A stretch of 64,000 nucleotides of DNA from Welwitschia mirabilis (taxonomy: Eukaryota; Gnetophyta; Gnetopsida; Welwitschiales): positions 274,363,736 through 274,427,735 of the forward strand of contig JBOZIK010000001.1 in assembly GCA_051453625.1 (NCBI GenBank), given 5' to 3'. Each line of letters starts with the position of its first letter. The first letter of the stretch is position 1. The notes under the pieces were generated by a model that saw only the letters and a program-made list of their open reading frames with translations, made no database searches and had not been told where the DNA came from. This document shows, one piece after another, positions 37,701 through 49,139 of this stretch. The translations under genes and the position numbers were made by a program.

Positions 37701-38884
37701 CTTTATCATAAAGTAAGTGAAAACTAGGGATATGATCTAATATTTCAATATAATCATCATATTCTTCCTCACTATTCTCATCATATTTTTGCATGTTGTC
37801 ATTTTCTAATTCATTAGATTTATTAGAAGAAAAAATGTGATCATTATGTTTATCATGGTTTAAATAATTTTTGGATTTTTCATGAGTTAATTCTTTTGTT
37901 TCATCTTTATTTTCTAGTAGGAATTGAATGGGGTTATATCCTAGATCATCATTTGAAAAATAATCATCTTCAACCTTATTGTCAAATAACAAAGTTAAGT
38001 CATTATTATTTTTCTTTTGTTATTCATCTCCTAATAATTTTGATGTTCTAGGTTGATTCATATTTTTATTTTCTATGTTGAAGCAAGAATTGTTGTTACT
38101 TGTTATTTCTAAGTTCTCCTCATGATTCTCAAGATGGGATGTAATAGGATAGGTTTGTTGTGTGAAAGAACCTTGAGATTGTTGAATTTATAATAAATTT
38201 TGTTGAAACATTCCAATTAAATTTTTGAAGTTATTCTTGGCTTATTTTCATTTCATTAAGTATTTTTATCACTAAGTTATTTCTTTCTTTATAGTAACAT
38301 GTGGTAGATGGATCTTCTTCTTCATGATAATAGATGGGAGATGGTTGTTCTCCATAGTAATTTATGGAAGATGGTTGTTCTTCATAATAACTCATGAAAG
38401 ATGGTTGTTCTTCATAATGACTCATGGGAGATGGTTGGGATTTACTAAAAAGATTATAGAATATTTCACTAGATGAGGTGAAATCCCTAAAGTATTCCAA
38501 ATTATCATTATCATTTTCATTTGAAGTTTAAAAAGAAGGAGGAAAAAAATAAGAAGTTTGAAAATAGCAAAGAGGCTTAGTCTGAATGTCATTTAACGAC
38601 CCTTAGAATTGTTCTTGAAATATTTCTCTAAGTGTTTTATTTTCATTTTTCTTAAAATTTTTATGTTCTCTTTCTTTATTTAGCTCTCATTTCAGCCAAT
38701 ATTTATTTTAGTGGTCTTTTATTATTAGTTTAATAGTGGATGAGAAGGATGAATAAGAAGAATTCTCCATTTTAAGTTATAAATTATCAATAGGAGATAA
38801 GTTACAAGATTTTTGTTTTTTATATTTCCTTCTAGAAATTATCTCTCCTATGGTAACGTTTGCGTTTGAACTAAAGGGTTCCAT
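34757..38884 (-). pseudogene. Long Asn/Glu/Lys-rich ORF of element H, unknown function
   Basis: The ATG at 38884 begins 'MEPFSSNANVTIGEIISRR'. One frame continues through about six stops to a YYEEQPS repeat, then (with a frame change near 38230) Gln/Asn-rich sequence and two open blocks: 37992-37579 ('DDYFSNDDLGYNPIQFLLEN', 'EEEYDDYIEILDHIPSF') and 37569-37339 ('NWDYILKLTKLFNKEEEEST'). It ends with the block at 34996-34757 ('MLPCDLGNDNLSAVLPFEHS', '...PCTPNDYYF'). Parts recur at 37021-36818 and 35842-35603 because of the gaps at 37065, 36526 and 35445. The position right after the primer site is that of gag, but no zinc knuckle or known Gag domain is visible. Highly acidic; function not assigned. 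Confidence 0.5.
38310..38440 (-). repeat. 36-bp coding minisatellite (YYEEQPS repeats)
   Basis: About four units reading on the minus strand 'SPMSHYEEQPS', 'FMSYYEEQPS', 'SINYYGEQPS', 'PIYYHEEEDPS'. The DNA unit is about 36 bp ('atggttgttcttcataata.ctcatg..ag'). Confidence 0.8.
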
Positions 38885-39608
38885 GATATTTGTAGTAAGT
38901 GATGCTATTCATTAATAAGAAAAGGATAAAACTATTTTTTTCCTATTCTATTATTTTCACTACTACTATTTGAAAATTTTGGTTCTAGAATCAAAAAAGC
39001 AAAAAAAAAAAAAATTCTTTAAATCTTAAAAATTACATACTTGAAGTATGCATACCTATATTTTATTTTTCATTGATAAAGCCTTTTTTGATTTTTTTTG
39101 ATTAAGACTTATTCCCTCATATATTTTAGCTTTTCACTAGATTTTATCATGTCCCTACATGCTCAATAAAATTCCTATCTATTTACCATCTAGATAACCA
39201 TTTAAACTATTTCCTGGATGACCATAAAATAGAAAACAAAAAATAGAGAAACTAGAAGATAGAATTGCTAAAAACCAAAATAAAAACACAATGTCAGTCA
39301 TCTTCTAGTGTCATCTAAATAACAGAGGAGATGATATTGACTTATTATATGATGAAAAACCAAAAACAAACCTATAAAGAAAATAACATAAAATTCTAAC
39401 CCTATATTGTCATCTGTCTGTGTCATCTGGACAATAGACAAAACAACAAGCTAGAAAATTATGAAATAAAAAATGAAAAAACACAAAAAAACATGGAAAG
39501 GAAAAACTTTAATATTTATAGTGAAAATACAATACTACTAGAAACAAATATTAAATCAAAATTTAAAGTACTTATCTGAGTAATGACAATCCTTGAACTC
39601 CTTACTGC

Positions 39609-39628
39609 CTTTCCCAGCATTAGTGCCA
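39609..39628 (-). other. Primer binding site of H, Asp-tRNA type
   Basis: The minus strand reads 'tggcactaatgctgggaaa' about 11 bases after the LTR end at 39640. It resembles TGGCGCCGTTGCCGGGGA, the Asp-tRNA primer site of Athila and related gypsy elements, with changes mostly at CpG positions. A second reading lies at 40543-40560 after the gap. Confidence 0.65.
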
Positions 39629-39639
39629 AGATGTTGGGG

Positions 39640-40204
39640 TGTGTATTTATGCAAATGTTACATTCTTAAATCAAATCCTATCAATCATAGATATATGCAT
39701 AAATACAACACACTAATATAGATGGAAGTGAACCCTGAATGTTGTAATCCATCGAAAGCACTAAATGAGAAGAAAGAGAATTGCTTTTCACGAAGTAAAG
39801 GTTTAAAATGAAAACTAATAATATAAGAAAAATAAATACAGAATGTAAATGCAAAATGAAAACTACTCTAAATGCAATATCCATCTAACTACCAAATATC
39901 TATCATCAAGAATGGCCCTATATAACCTAGAGTAATCAAGAAAACTATCACTAACCAAAACTAACCTAAGCTATCAAATATGTCGAACAAAATATGAAAA
40001 ACATGCAATGATTAATCTAAGAAATATAAAATGCAATGTGAATCCTAAACTAACATTTTCAACCTTGATAAAGGTTGCCCTTGATGACTTATAATACAAA
40101 TGAAACTATCATGGAATTATAAGCAACATAAACCATAAGAGATATACACATGAATAAATAAAACTAAAAGAGGATTTCCATTAAAAATTAAACCAACATC
40201 CTAT
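39640..40204 (-). mobile_element. Partial first reading of H 5' LTR
   Basis: Starts with the LTR edge 'tgtgtatttatgcaaatg' and runs into the gap 40205-40304. After the gap the sequence restarts at the equivalent of 39371, so this block is the same LTR part as 40573-41140. Confidence 0.65.
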
Positions 40205-40572
40205 NNNNNNNNNNNNNNNNNNNNNNNNNNNNNNNNNNNNNNNNNNNNNNNNNNNNNNNNNNNNNNNNNNNNNNNNNNNNNNNNNNNNNNNNNNNNNNNN
40301 NNNNATCCTATAAAGAAAATAATATAAAATTCTAACCCTATATTGTCATCTATCTATGTCATCTGGACAATAGATAGGAAAACAAGCTCGAAAACACAAA
40401 ACAAAAATGAAAAACACAGAAAATCATGAAAAGAAAAAACTATGATATTTATAATAAAAATACAATGCTACTGCAAACAAATATTAAATCGAAATTTAAA
40501 GTACTTATCTAAGTAATGATAATCCTTGAACTTCTTATTGCCTTTTCCAGTAATAGTGCCAAGATGTTGAGG

Positions 40573-41792
40573 TGTGTATTTATGCAAATGTTACATTCTT
40601 AAATTAAATTCTATCAATCACAAATATATGCATAAATACAACATACTAATATAGATGGAAGTGGACCTGAATGTCAGAATTCATGAAAAGCACTAGATGA
40701 AAATAAAGAGAATTTCTTTTCATGAAGTAAAGGTTCAAAATGAAAGCTAACAATATAAGAAAAGTAAACACATAACGTAAATGCAAAATGAAAACTACCC
40801 TGAATGCAATATCCATCTAACTACCAAATATCTATCATCAAGATTGGCCCTGTATAACCTAGATCAATCAAGAAAACTATCACTAAACAAAACTAATCTA
40901 ATCTATTAAATATGTCAAATAGAATATGAAAAACATGCAATACTTAATCTAAGAAATATAAAATGTAATGTAAGTCCTAAACTAATATTTTCAACCTTGA
41001 TAAAGGTTGCCCTTAATGACCTATATCACAAATGAAACTATCATGGAATTATAAGGAGACATAAGGGACATACTCATGAACAAATAAAAATAAAAGAGGA
41101 TTTCCATTAAAATTCAAACCAACATCCTATTATAAGGTAGTAGCACCTCAATTAAGGAGACACAGCCTAACATCAAGGAAGATCCCTCTCTACAAAAAAT
41201 GGATGAACCTCTGGTCCTTCTATCTCCTATCATAAGAATTTTTAATGAAATAAATATGATCAGAGTCAATGAAAAAAGACGGATTTATTAACAATAATAG
41301 ACTTAAATATAGCAAATCTAACAAATTCGGTAAAACCCTAATAAACATGTAGGAAGTGCATAACATACTGCATAAGTTTGATGAAGTTTATTACATTAAC
41401 TAATTTTAGATGTTATTTTATTTATCACAAAGACGATAATGGGGATGATGCCATGTCAAGAGAGTTCTATATTTAGCCTTCATGTTGGTCTATTTAGCAT
41501 CCTAGTTAATATGCAAGTGGCATCATCTTAGTAATTATCTAGACGATGGAAGAAATGATAGCCTTCTTAAAGCTCTTTATCAAGTTAAATTAGCCTTGAA
41601 GCTCATTAATTCCTCCTTAAAGTATAACATATCAGAATTAATCCAAAATGTCTTCAAATGTATTAGTATTTTTACATTTCTGTGATTTTCTCGTTGACTC
41701 TTAATAATCATCATTCTATGCTTAAACCTATCTAAGTGTTCTGCAAAACTACTTAAAATACCCATTAAAAACATAAATTTAGCATTGCAACA
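40573..41792 (-). mobile_element. 5' LTR of element H, complete reading
   Basis: 1220 bp, from TGTTGCAATGC (41792, minus strand) to '...tttgcataaatacaca' at 40573, followed by the primer site. The same ends appear in the 3' LTR and in the solo LTR at 6060-7267. A 'ctaaatatagaa' TATA-like site lies near 41471. Confidence 0.75.
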
Positions 41793-42690
41793 ATTACTAA
41801 AATAGTTAATAAAATCACATAGATATACCACTTGGAAAAGAGAATAAGACATATTGATAAATCATTTGAGTAATTAGGTAAAGGCATAAAAATAATTAAT
41901 AAATCATGGTAAATGTATAATGTAAAGCATAAAATATTTGACAATTTATTAAATAAGATATGCTAATGATAATGTGCTAGTATATCAGAGCATAAAATTA
42001 AAATTTGTATGCTAATAATACATCATAAAGAATGTGCTCATGGAAATGATAAACAATAAACATCAAAGCATGATATTATAGAAAACATGCTAGCAGCATA
42101 TAACATGAGAACATATCAAAGTTTTAATCAATGATAAATAGAGTTTACCATGGTTAAAAGTGTGCCAACGAAAGCATAATATTAAGACAAAAAAATGTTC
42201 AATTCATAAAAGCATGTGCTAATATGCAATAACATTAGAAAATATCAAATAATAATAATATATGCCAAAAACATCAAGAGGAATCAGCCATAATAATTAT
42301 GACACTCATGGATCCAATCCACTNNNNNNNNNNNNNNNNNNNNNNNNNNNNNNNNNNNNNNNNNNNNNNNNNNNNNNNNNNNNNNNNNNNNNNNNNNNNN
42401 NNNNNNNNNNNNNNNNNNNNNNNATGATATTATAGAAAACATGCTAGTAGCATATAAAATGAGAACATATCAAAGTTTTAATTAATGATAAATAGAGTTT
42501 ACCATGGTTAAAATTGTGCCAACGAAGGCATAATATTAAGACAAAAAAATGTTCTAATCATAGAAGCATGTGCTAATATGCAATGATATTAGAAAATATT
42601 AGATAATAATAATATATGGCAAAAACATCAAGAGGAATCATCAATAATAATAATGACATTCATGGATCCAATCCAATATTTCATAATTAA
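41793..42690 (-). other. 3' untranslated DNA of element B
   Basis: AT-rich, non-coding, between the extra ORF and the H insertion. It continues on the other side of H at 28448-28580. About 42070-42323 is repeated at 42424-42690 around a gap. Confidence 0.5.
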
Positions 42691-42806
42691 GAACTTTAAG
42701 CCCAACAAGATGTCCTCAATCTCAAAGTTATAATAACCAATTAAATGTCACTGATTTACCACTAATTTGCTAATACTTATTCCTCCTTTTAAATAGCATA
42801 AAATCT

Positions 42807-44525
42807 CTAATTAATAAGAGCTAATTCACTCATGTAATTCATGCCTTGACCTTGTTCATCATTGTCATCACTATCATGGGTGATGAAGGTTGGTTTAATG
42901 TAAGATGATGAGGAAGTGGGAGGTGAAGTATGGCATCTCCTAAAGAGGCACTGAGATGTCTTACCAAGGCCCTCTAAACTTGTATTCTCATATTTTGATA
43001 TATTTGAGAAGATATGAATGTCCAAAAGAAACTAGTAATAGTGATCTTTGCAAAGGATAATGGTAACTAAAGTATAGCAATGGATGGTAACTGAATAGGC
43101 TCAATATGAGAGAGTGGTAATGATGATGAACACACTGAAGGTGAAGAAGGTACATGTTATGGTGGTGATTGTACTATATTATAAGATGAACATGGCTAAG
43201 TAAAATAGCAGACAGGAATCTTATAATGTGAATGATGAAAGATAAGAGGCAGGACATCCAAGCTCTTGGATTCTATCTCCTATTATGTATGTCTCTGCTT
43301 TGAAGGACCTAGAGATGGTTGCTTCTCTTGCACATGTGCCTTCATGGGAGTCTGGTACTTCCCTAATATTATGCCTCATCTCTAGATGCCTCCTCTATAA
43401 ATTCACTCTCTACTACACTACTTAAATCATATCTTATGCTAAATGGAGATAAAGGTCCTACTTCCTCTTCTTCTTCTAACTCCTTCTCTGAATCTGACCA
43501 CATGGGAGTCCTTATAGATTTCCAAAACTTTAATAGTACCTCTATTACTTGATGTAGATCTATATTTCTTTATTCTTAAATAATTTCTTACCTACCATTT
43601 TTGTAATGTCCTTTAATCTCTTTTTAGCTAAAGAAGAGCTATGAGTAGCAGTAGAAAATGATCACTGATACTATCGTATCCTCCTACTTATGCCTTTACC
43701 TAGTTGCACTAGTACTCTATTTTTCTCACTATATTCTACTAATGGTTTCTTTTTATGGATAAGGTTTACCTATAACACTAAAATGTCTACACTATTAATG
43801 ATCAAGATAATGAGACAAGGGTAACTAAAAAATTTCCTCTTATGAAACAATGAGATGATATCCATGCATAGAATAAAACCCAAATCTATCTTTAACCTAG
43901 TGAGTAAGAAATATACTACAAAAGTATGCATTGGTTTATAGTGGCTATAACTACCTTATCTAACCAAAATATTATAGAATGTTATCAAACTAAGAATTAA
44001 GGCATTCGAAATCATATCCTTTCTTTTAATGTTTTTAACAAAATTCATTCTACTGTGCTCAAATAAAACATTGCTTATATGATGTTAAGACATATTAATA
44101 GCTCTAGAATTGAATATTTCTTTAAATCAATGAGTATAAATTTAGGGAACATCTATATCATCTATGCCAAGCAAGAAATTAAAAAATCTAAAAATAATAT
44201 GCAAAAGAGTACCTATTACCTGCATTTGAAATGCACCAATCTATCATCAATTTCATGTATATTATCATAGAATTCTCTTACAAATAATAGGCTAAATTAT
44301 TTTCATAATTATTTTCCATCCAAGCTAAATGAAATAATCCATAAGCTAATCTCTATGCTTTTTCTGAAATCTAAGTGTTCTTTCTATAATAATAGAATTT
44401 TTGAATCATGTTTTAAACCTTCTTACAGCTGCCTCATGGTAGCAATGTGATTCATACTATGATCTTTGTTGTTCTGAGGCTTACTTTTATCCTTTATAAG
44501 TATTAGATGCCTTTTTTCTAATCAT
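42807..44525 (-). pseudogene. Extra ORF of element B, 'putative plant transposon protein'-like
   Basis: ATG at 44525 ('IRKKASNTYKG'), then 'YHEAAVRRFKT', 'NSIIIERTLRFQKKHR' and 'VREFYDNIHEIDDRLVHF' (about 44270-44215), the same order as in element G and the same match to the putative plant transposon protein family. The C-terminal end is an open block at 43025-42807 rich in Ser and Asp ('TSPPTSSSSYIKP', 'DSDDNDEQGQG'). Several stops and frameshifts. This is a single reading without a gap, so it is the best copy for defining the ORF. It is preserved although pol was deleted. Confidence 0.65.
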
Positions 44526-44835
44526 TTTTACAAGATAGAATGAGAAATTGATCAAATAGTAACTGAAATCTAAGAAACTATGAAGAATGTACATCTGATC
44601 AAAAGAAAACATTGTTCTTACTTATTGTTGATATGTCTTAAAGATCTAAGAAATCTTACCATGGAAATCTGAGAAAATAAACCTTAAGAAAGCTTTTAAG
44701 GGAGACATGTATTAAGTGAAGATTTGAAAATGAGATTTTATAGTCCATTTTAGCAAATAAAAAGGGTTAAAATCCTAAGTTATGGTGTTTTTTTAATTTT
44801 TACAATAGTACAGTCAAAATTTTTACAACCTAAAA

Positions 44836-44863
44836 GATGTCTAAAATGCAAAAATTAGACATC
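44836..44863. other. Perfect inverted repeat AGATGTCTAA / TTAGACATCT
   Basis: 'gatgtctaa' and 'ttagacatc' are separated by 10 bases (10-bp arms if the outer A/T is counted), in the spacer between the pol tail and the extra ORF of B. The same AGATGTCT motif recurs many times in the LTRs of this family. It could form an RNA hairpin or a paired protein site. Confidence 0.6.
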
Positions 44864-45224
44864 TATGAGCTCAAAAACGTCTATTGTTAAAAAATTTCTA
44901 ATACATTTTTCTTACTATTAAAACTTCTACAAAGTTTAAGACATCTATTTTGCAAAATTAAAATAACATACCAGCCCTTTAAAGACATCTGCAAAAGTAA
45001 GGACGCCTTTATTAGAAACATCTACAAAACTAAAAACACTTGCAATGAAAGTTTCAGAAACATTGAAAAATTCTATGACTAGTGTAATTATAATAATAAC
45101 ATTTTAAAAAATTAAATAAGAAGTACATGATTAATCTTTTAACTACATCAAGCTACATTTAATCATAATCTGAACTTATAAGATAAATACAATATGGAGT
45201 TAAAAAATTAAAATATATTACCAT

Positions 45225-45335
45225 TTTTACTTATCTAATTGAGGAATGCCCAATCTTTAAGTTCCTATACAGATTAATATATCTTTTAGTTTCTTGAGAT
45301 TTTGAGACCACATTACTAAGTAAATAAATGATATC
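45225..45335 (-). pseudogene. pol: Tail of copia Pol fused to Gag, element B
   Basis: The minus strand encodes 'KRYINLYRNLKIGHSSIR' before a stop, aligned in DNA and protein with the Pol end of element G ('LCRDLGI' at about 20920). It begins only a few bases after the Gag-like frame ends at 45336, so protease, integrase and most of RT-RNase H are missing. Confidence 0.5.
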
Positions 45336-46562
45336 TTATATTACCATATCTTTGTTGTACCTCTTATGCTCTATTAAGTCCTTCTTGTTCTCATGTATAT
45401 GCTTTACATCTCTTATTTTACTTAATAAACATTTCATTTCATTAGAAGTACGTTGTAAGATAATTTGTGCTAAGAGTGTTGATTTTTCTCTTGATACACA
45501 AATGTTTCTTAGTTTATCTTGCACAAAGTAATGTACCACCTACTATGCCTCTTGGCTTTGTTAGTATAATACATGTTTGCATGCAAGAAGCCTCTTTACT
45601 CTTTTTGTAATAAAGGAAAGTGCCTCATCTTCATCATCAGACTTATCTTCTTCATGTTCTTTCTTCATCTTTTCTTTCGATATCTGATTTGTGCTTTGAT
45701 TTGCCTTAAGTGTAATAGGTTTTTCTTTTAGTGATTCATCTTGTATAAGGTTTATTTTGTATGCCATAAGAGCACTTTGTAGCTCTTTTATCTTCATTGT
45801 ATTAAAATCTGTTGACTCTTTCATAGTTGTAATCTTGGGCCTAGATTTAAGGGTTCGAGATATAATAACTTTTGAAATGACCTTTGCTTCTATAAGTTCT
45901 TCTCCAATGTCATGTATTATGTTTACAATGTTGGAAACTCTGGTAAGGTACTTGTGAACTCTTTTTCCATTATTCATCTTAAGATTCTTGAATTGATTTA
46001 TTCCAATTAGAAGCTTTGATTGTTTTATAATGGAAGTGCCTTCATATGTTCTAACTAGAACATTTTAAATTTCTTGTGTCATCTTATAATATACTATTCT
46101 ATTAAATTCTCCTATAGTTAAAGAAAAATAAAGTGCACTTTTAGCTTTAGAATCATATGTGAAAGCAGCCTTTTCTTCATCTTTCTATTCTGTGTTTTTC
46201 TTAATCTAAGTGATGGTATTTCCTACAGCNNNNNNNNNNNNNNNNNNNNNNNNNNNNNNNNNNNNNNNNNNNNNNNNNNNNNNNNNNNNNNNNNNNNNNN
46301 NNNNNNNNNNNNNNNNNNNNNNNNNNNNNGTTAAAGAAAAACAAAGTGCACTTTTAGCTTTAGAATCATATGTGAAAGTATCTTTTTCTTCATCTTTCTA
46401 TTGTGTTTTTTTCTTAATCTAAGTGATGGTATTTCCTACAGCAATTATGAAGTTTTTGTAGGATTTGTATAGCCTTCTTCTGTGCTTTGCCATATATGAA
46501 ACTCAAAGGACTATAAGTACACCTAAATCCTTATCTTCCAATAGGCATAATTTATTCCATTA
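45336..46562 (-). pseudogene. gag: Copia Gag, element B
   Basis: The N-terminal part (46560-46440) matches the start of Gag in element I at the DNA level ('gcctattggaagataag'). The Gag helical domain is an open block at 45977-45561: 'VHKYLTRVSNIVNIIHDIGE', 'TMKESTDFNTMKIKELQSAL', then an acidic stretch and 'DEALSFITKRVKRLL', typical of SIRE-type Gag. A Lys/Glu-rich coiled-coil-like block at 45539-45336 follows. The gap 46230-46329 is flanked by repeated sequence. No zinc knuckle was found. Broken by stops. Confidence 0.75.
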
Positions 46563-46831
46563 NNNNNNNNNNNNNNNNNNNNNNNNNNNNNNNNNNNNNN
46601 NNNNNNNNNNNNNNNNNNNNNNNNNNNNNNNNNNNNNNNNNNNNNNNNNNNNNNNNNNNNNNNNNNNNNNNNNNNNNNNNNNNNNNNNNNNNNNNNNNNN
46701 NNNNNNNNNNNNNNNNNNNNNNNNNNNNNNNNNNNNNNNNNNNNNNNNNNNNNNNNNNNNNNNNNNNNNNNNNNNNNNNNNNNNNNNNNNNNNNNNNNNN
46801 NNNNNNNNNNNNNNNNNNNNNNNNNNNNNNN

Positions 46832-48827
46832 AAATAGTGGTTTTTTGGTGCATTATCAACTTTACAAAAAATGAGAGTATTCTCACAAGAGAGTACTCTC
46901 TACCCTATAACAGAATAGTGGTTTTCATAAGCACACCATAAAGCTTACAATAGTGAGAGTCTTCTTGAAAGTAGCACTCTCTTCCCCATAAGGAAATAAT
47001 AGTTTTCTGACTCACTAATAATCTTATAACAAAACAAATACTCACAGATACTATCTCAAGTGCATACTAATATCAATATTACCTTACAAAAAGATTGATT
47101 CAATAATGAACTTACAACAATAATTAATAATAATATAGTCCATAATGTAAAACCACAAGTACAATACAATAATAAGCCTAATGAGATAGCTTTCATGAGT
47201 ATTTAATTTTCCTATTATTGTAGTTATCATGAGTGCAAAGAAGGATACAGTAATGTAGGATTCATGAACAAATTATGTAGTAGAGAAATCTCATTTGTAA
47301 TAATAGCTTTAATCCTTCGTAAGATGTTCTAGTCACTCATCCATTCATGCTTTAAGTAGATTTTTCTCATTTAATTTCCTTGAAGCCCAAAATTTATCAT
47401 TTGTTTTGTAATGTCGAGGATTTATATGGTTAAAGAAGATATAGTCATTTGAGCTTGAAAGATCGCTATTTAACTTTATAACCACTGTGAAATGAATAAA
47501 AAACATCTAGGAATCAGGCATGTAAATTTGTTTTATCAACATGAACTTTGATCTAAGACATATTTAACTTTATAGATGTCTACTAATAGACAGACATTTT
47601 ACCTTATAGATGTCTTTAGTTAACTTAACCAGATTTTGATAAAAAAATTTTNNNNNNNNNNNNNNNNNNNNNNNNNNNNNNNNNNNNNNNNNNNNNNNNN
47701 NNNNNNNNNNNNNNNNNNNNNNNNNNNNNNNNNNNNNNNNNNNNNNNNNNNATGTCATTTGTAATAATAGCTTTAATCCTTCGTAAGATGTTCCAGTCAC
47801 TCATCCATTCATGCTTTAAGTAGATTTTTTTCATTCAATTTCCTTGAAGTCCAAAACTTATCATTTGTTTTGTAATGTTGAGGATTTATAAGGTTAAAGA
47901 ATATATACTTGTTTGAGCTTGAAAGAATACTATTTAACTGTATAACCACTGTGCAATGAATAAAAAACGTCTAGGAATCAGGCATGTAAATTTGTTTTCA
48001 TCAATATGAACTTTGATGTAAGACATCTTTAACTTTATAGATGTCTACTAATAGACATACATCTTTACCTTATAGACGTCTTTAGTTAACTTACCTAGAT
48101 TTTGATGAAATTTGCTTTATAGTGTCCTTTAGCCTCTGTGATTATGAATTCACATTGTACAAGTTGATAGCTCACCTGAAACGTAAGATACTAGTTGAAA
48201 ATCAAATTGATTCTATTACCTATTTTAGCTTAGTATAGACATCTTCATCTNNNNNNNNNNNNNNNNNNNNNNNNNNNNNNNNNNNNNNNNNNNNNNNNNN
48301 AGCCTATGACTTAAATTGTGGTACATTTAAGATGTCTTTAATTTCCTAAACATATTTACTAGAGATGCCTTCAATCATCCATGTCTTTAAGAAATTGATT
48401 TTATAGTTTATTAATTAATCCTTTTTATAAGATGTTGTCTTTAAAGATCCATTATCGTCTAAGGACTATCAATGTCTAATGTTTTTGGCATTGACCTGTC
48501 TACATAATAACATAAAATATTTGACAAGTGAAATCATCAAAACTAGATTTACCAATAAAAGTAATAGAAAATTTTACATCANNNNNNNNNNNNNNNNNNN
48601 NNNNNNNNNNNNNNNNNNNNNNNNNNNNNNNNNNNNNNNNNNNNNNNNNNNNNNNNNNNNNNNNNNNNNNNNNNNNNNNNNCAATTAATCCTTTTAGTAA
48701 GATGTTGTCTTTAAAGATCCATTATGGTCTAAAGACTATAAATGTCTAATGTTTTTGGCATTGACCTATCTACATGATAAGATAAAATATTTGACAAGTG
48801 AAATCATTAAAACTAGATTTATCAACA
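46832..48827 (-). mobile_element. 5' LTR of element B
   Basis: It starts at 48827 with TGTTGATAAATCTAG. The preceding bases are not purine-rich, unlike at the 3' LTR, which identifies it as the 5' LTR. The far end and primer site lie in the gap 46563-46831. 80-bp repeats are visible at about 46840-47030 and 'agatgtct' motifs at about 47570-48370. Gaps at 47652-47751, 48251-48300 and 48582-48681; the first and last show repeated flanks. Confidence 0.8.
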
Positions 48828-48832
48828 AAAGT
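48828..48832. repeat. Target site duplication of element B, right copy
   Basis: 'aaagt', identical to 26008-26012. Confidence 0.85.
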
Positions 48833-48889
48833 AATAGAAAATTTTACATCACATAACTAACTAACACTTAGAATATTATGTTTAATTCC

Positions 48890-49135
48890 TTATACAAATA
48901 AAACAACTTTTACCTTGGGTAGATTACCTCCTCTAATGGTTCCAATAACTCTAATATGAGCCTTTGTATTATTATCAAAAGTAATCACTCCTTTATGTTG
49001 CTCCACCAAGGTGGTAAAGTTTGATTTGTCTCTAGTCATGTACCTAGAACATCCACTATCAACATACCAATCATGTTTTTCATGACTCATAGAGCAACCT
49101 GAGATAAGAGTATTTGTCTTAATTTTGAAATTCAT
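48890..49135 (-). pseudogene. pol: Copia aspartic protease, element G
   Basis: Open for 81 codons. It contains 'DWYVDSGCSRYMTRDKSNF', the copia protease active site (W.lDSGCSrHMTgD), with the catalytic Asp kept, followed by 'GVITFDNNTKAHIRVIGTI'. To the left the frame continues with a few stops ('SVS-stop-LCD') until it is cut by element B at 48832. The next motif of the same domain resumes at 26007. This shows that G was autonomous in layout before B inserted. Confidence 0.85.
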
Positions 49136-49139
49136 ATCT

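Larger units (their letters stand above)
28581..41792 (-). mobile_element. Element H: Athila-like gypsy retrotransposon inside B
   Basis: Minus-strand order: 5' LTR (41792-40573; alternative partial reading 40204-39640), primer site (39628-39611), one long low-complexity ORF (38884-34757), about 4 kb without recognisable pol, and 3' LTR (30742-28581). Both sides are B 3' untranslated DNA. No integrase, RT or protease motif was found, so H is probably a non-autonomous derivative. I could not identify a matching target duplication. Confidence 0.65.
26013..48827 (-). mobile_element. Element B: defective copia retrotransposon inside G pol
   Basis: Minus-strand order: 5' LTR (48827-46832), gag (46562-45336), a short pol tail (45335-45225), extra ORF (44525-42807), 3' untranslated DNA split by element H, polypurine tract (28447-28432), 3' LTR (28431-26013). 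Target duplication AAAGT is intact on both sides. Protease, integrase and nearly all RT are missing, so this copy was non-autonomous unless the deletion came later. Its LTRs belong to the same family as those of G and are roughly 85-90 percent identical to each other where compared. Confidence 0.85.
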
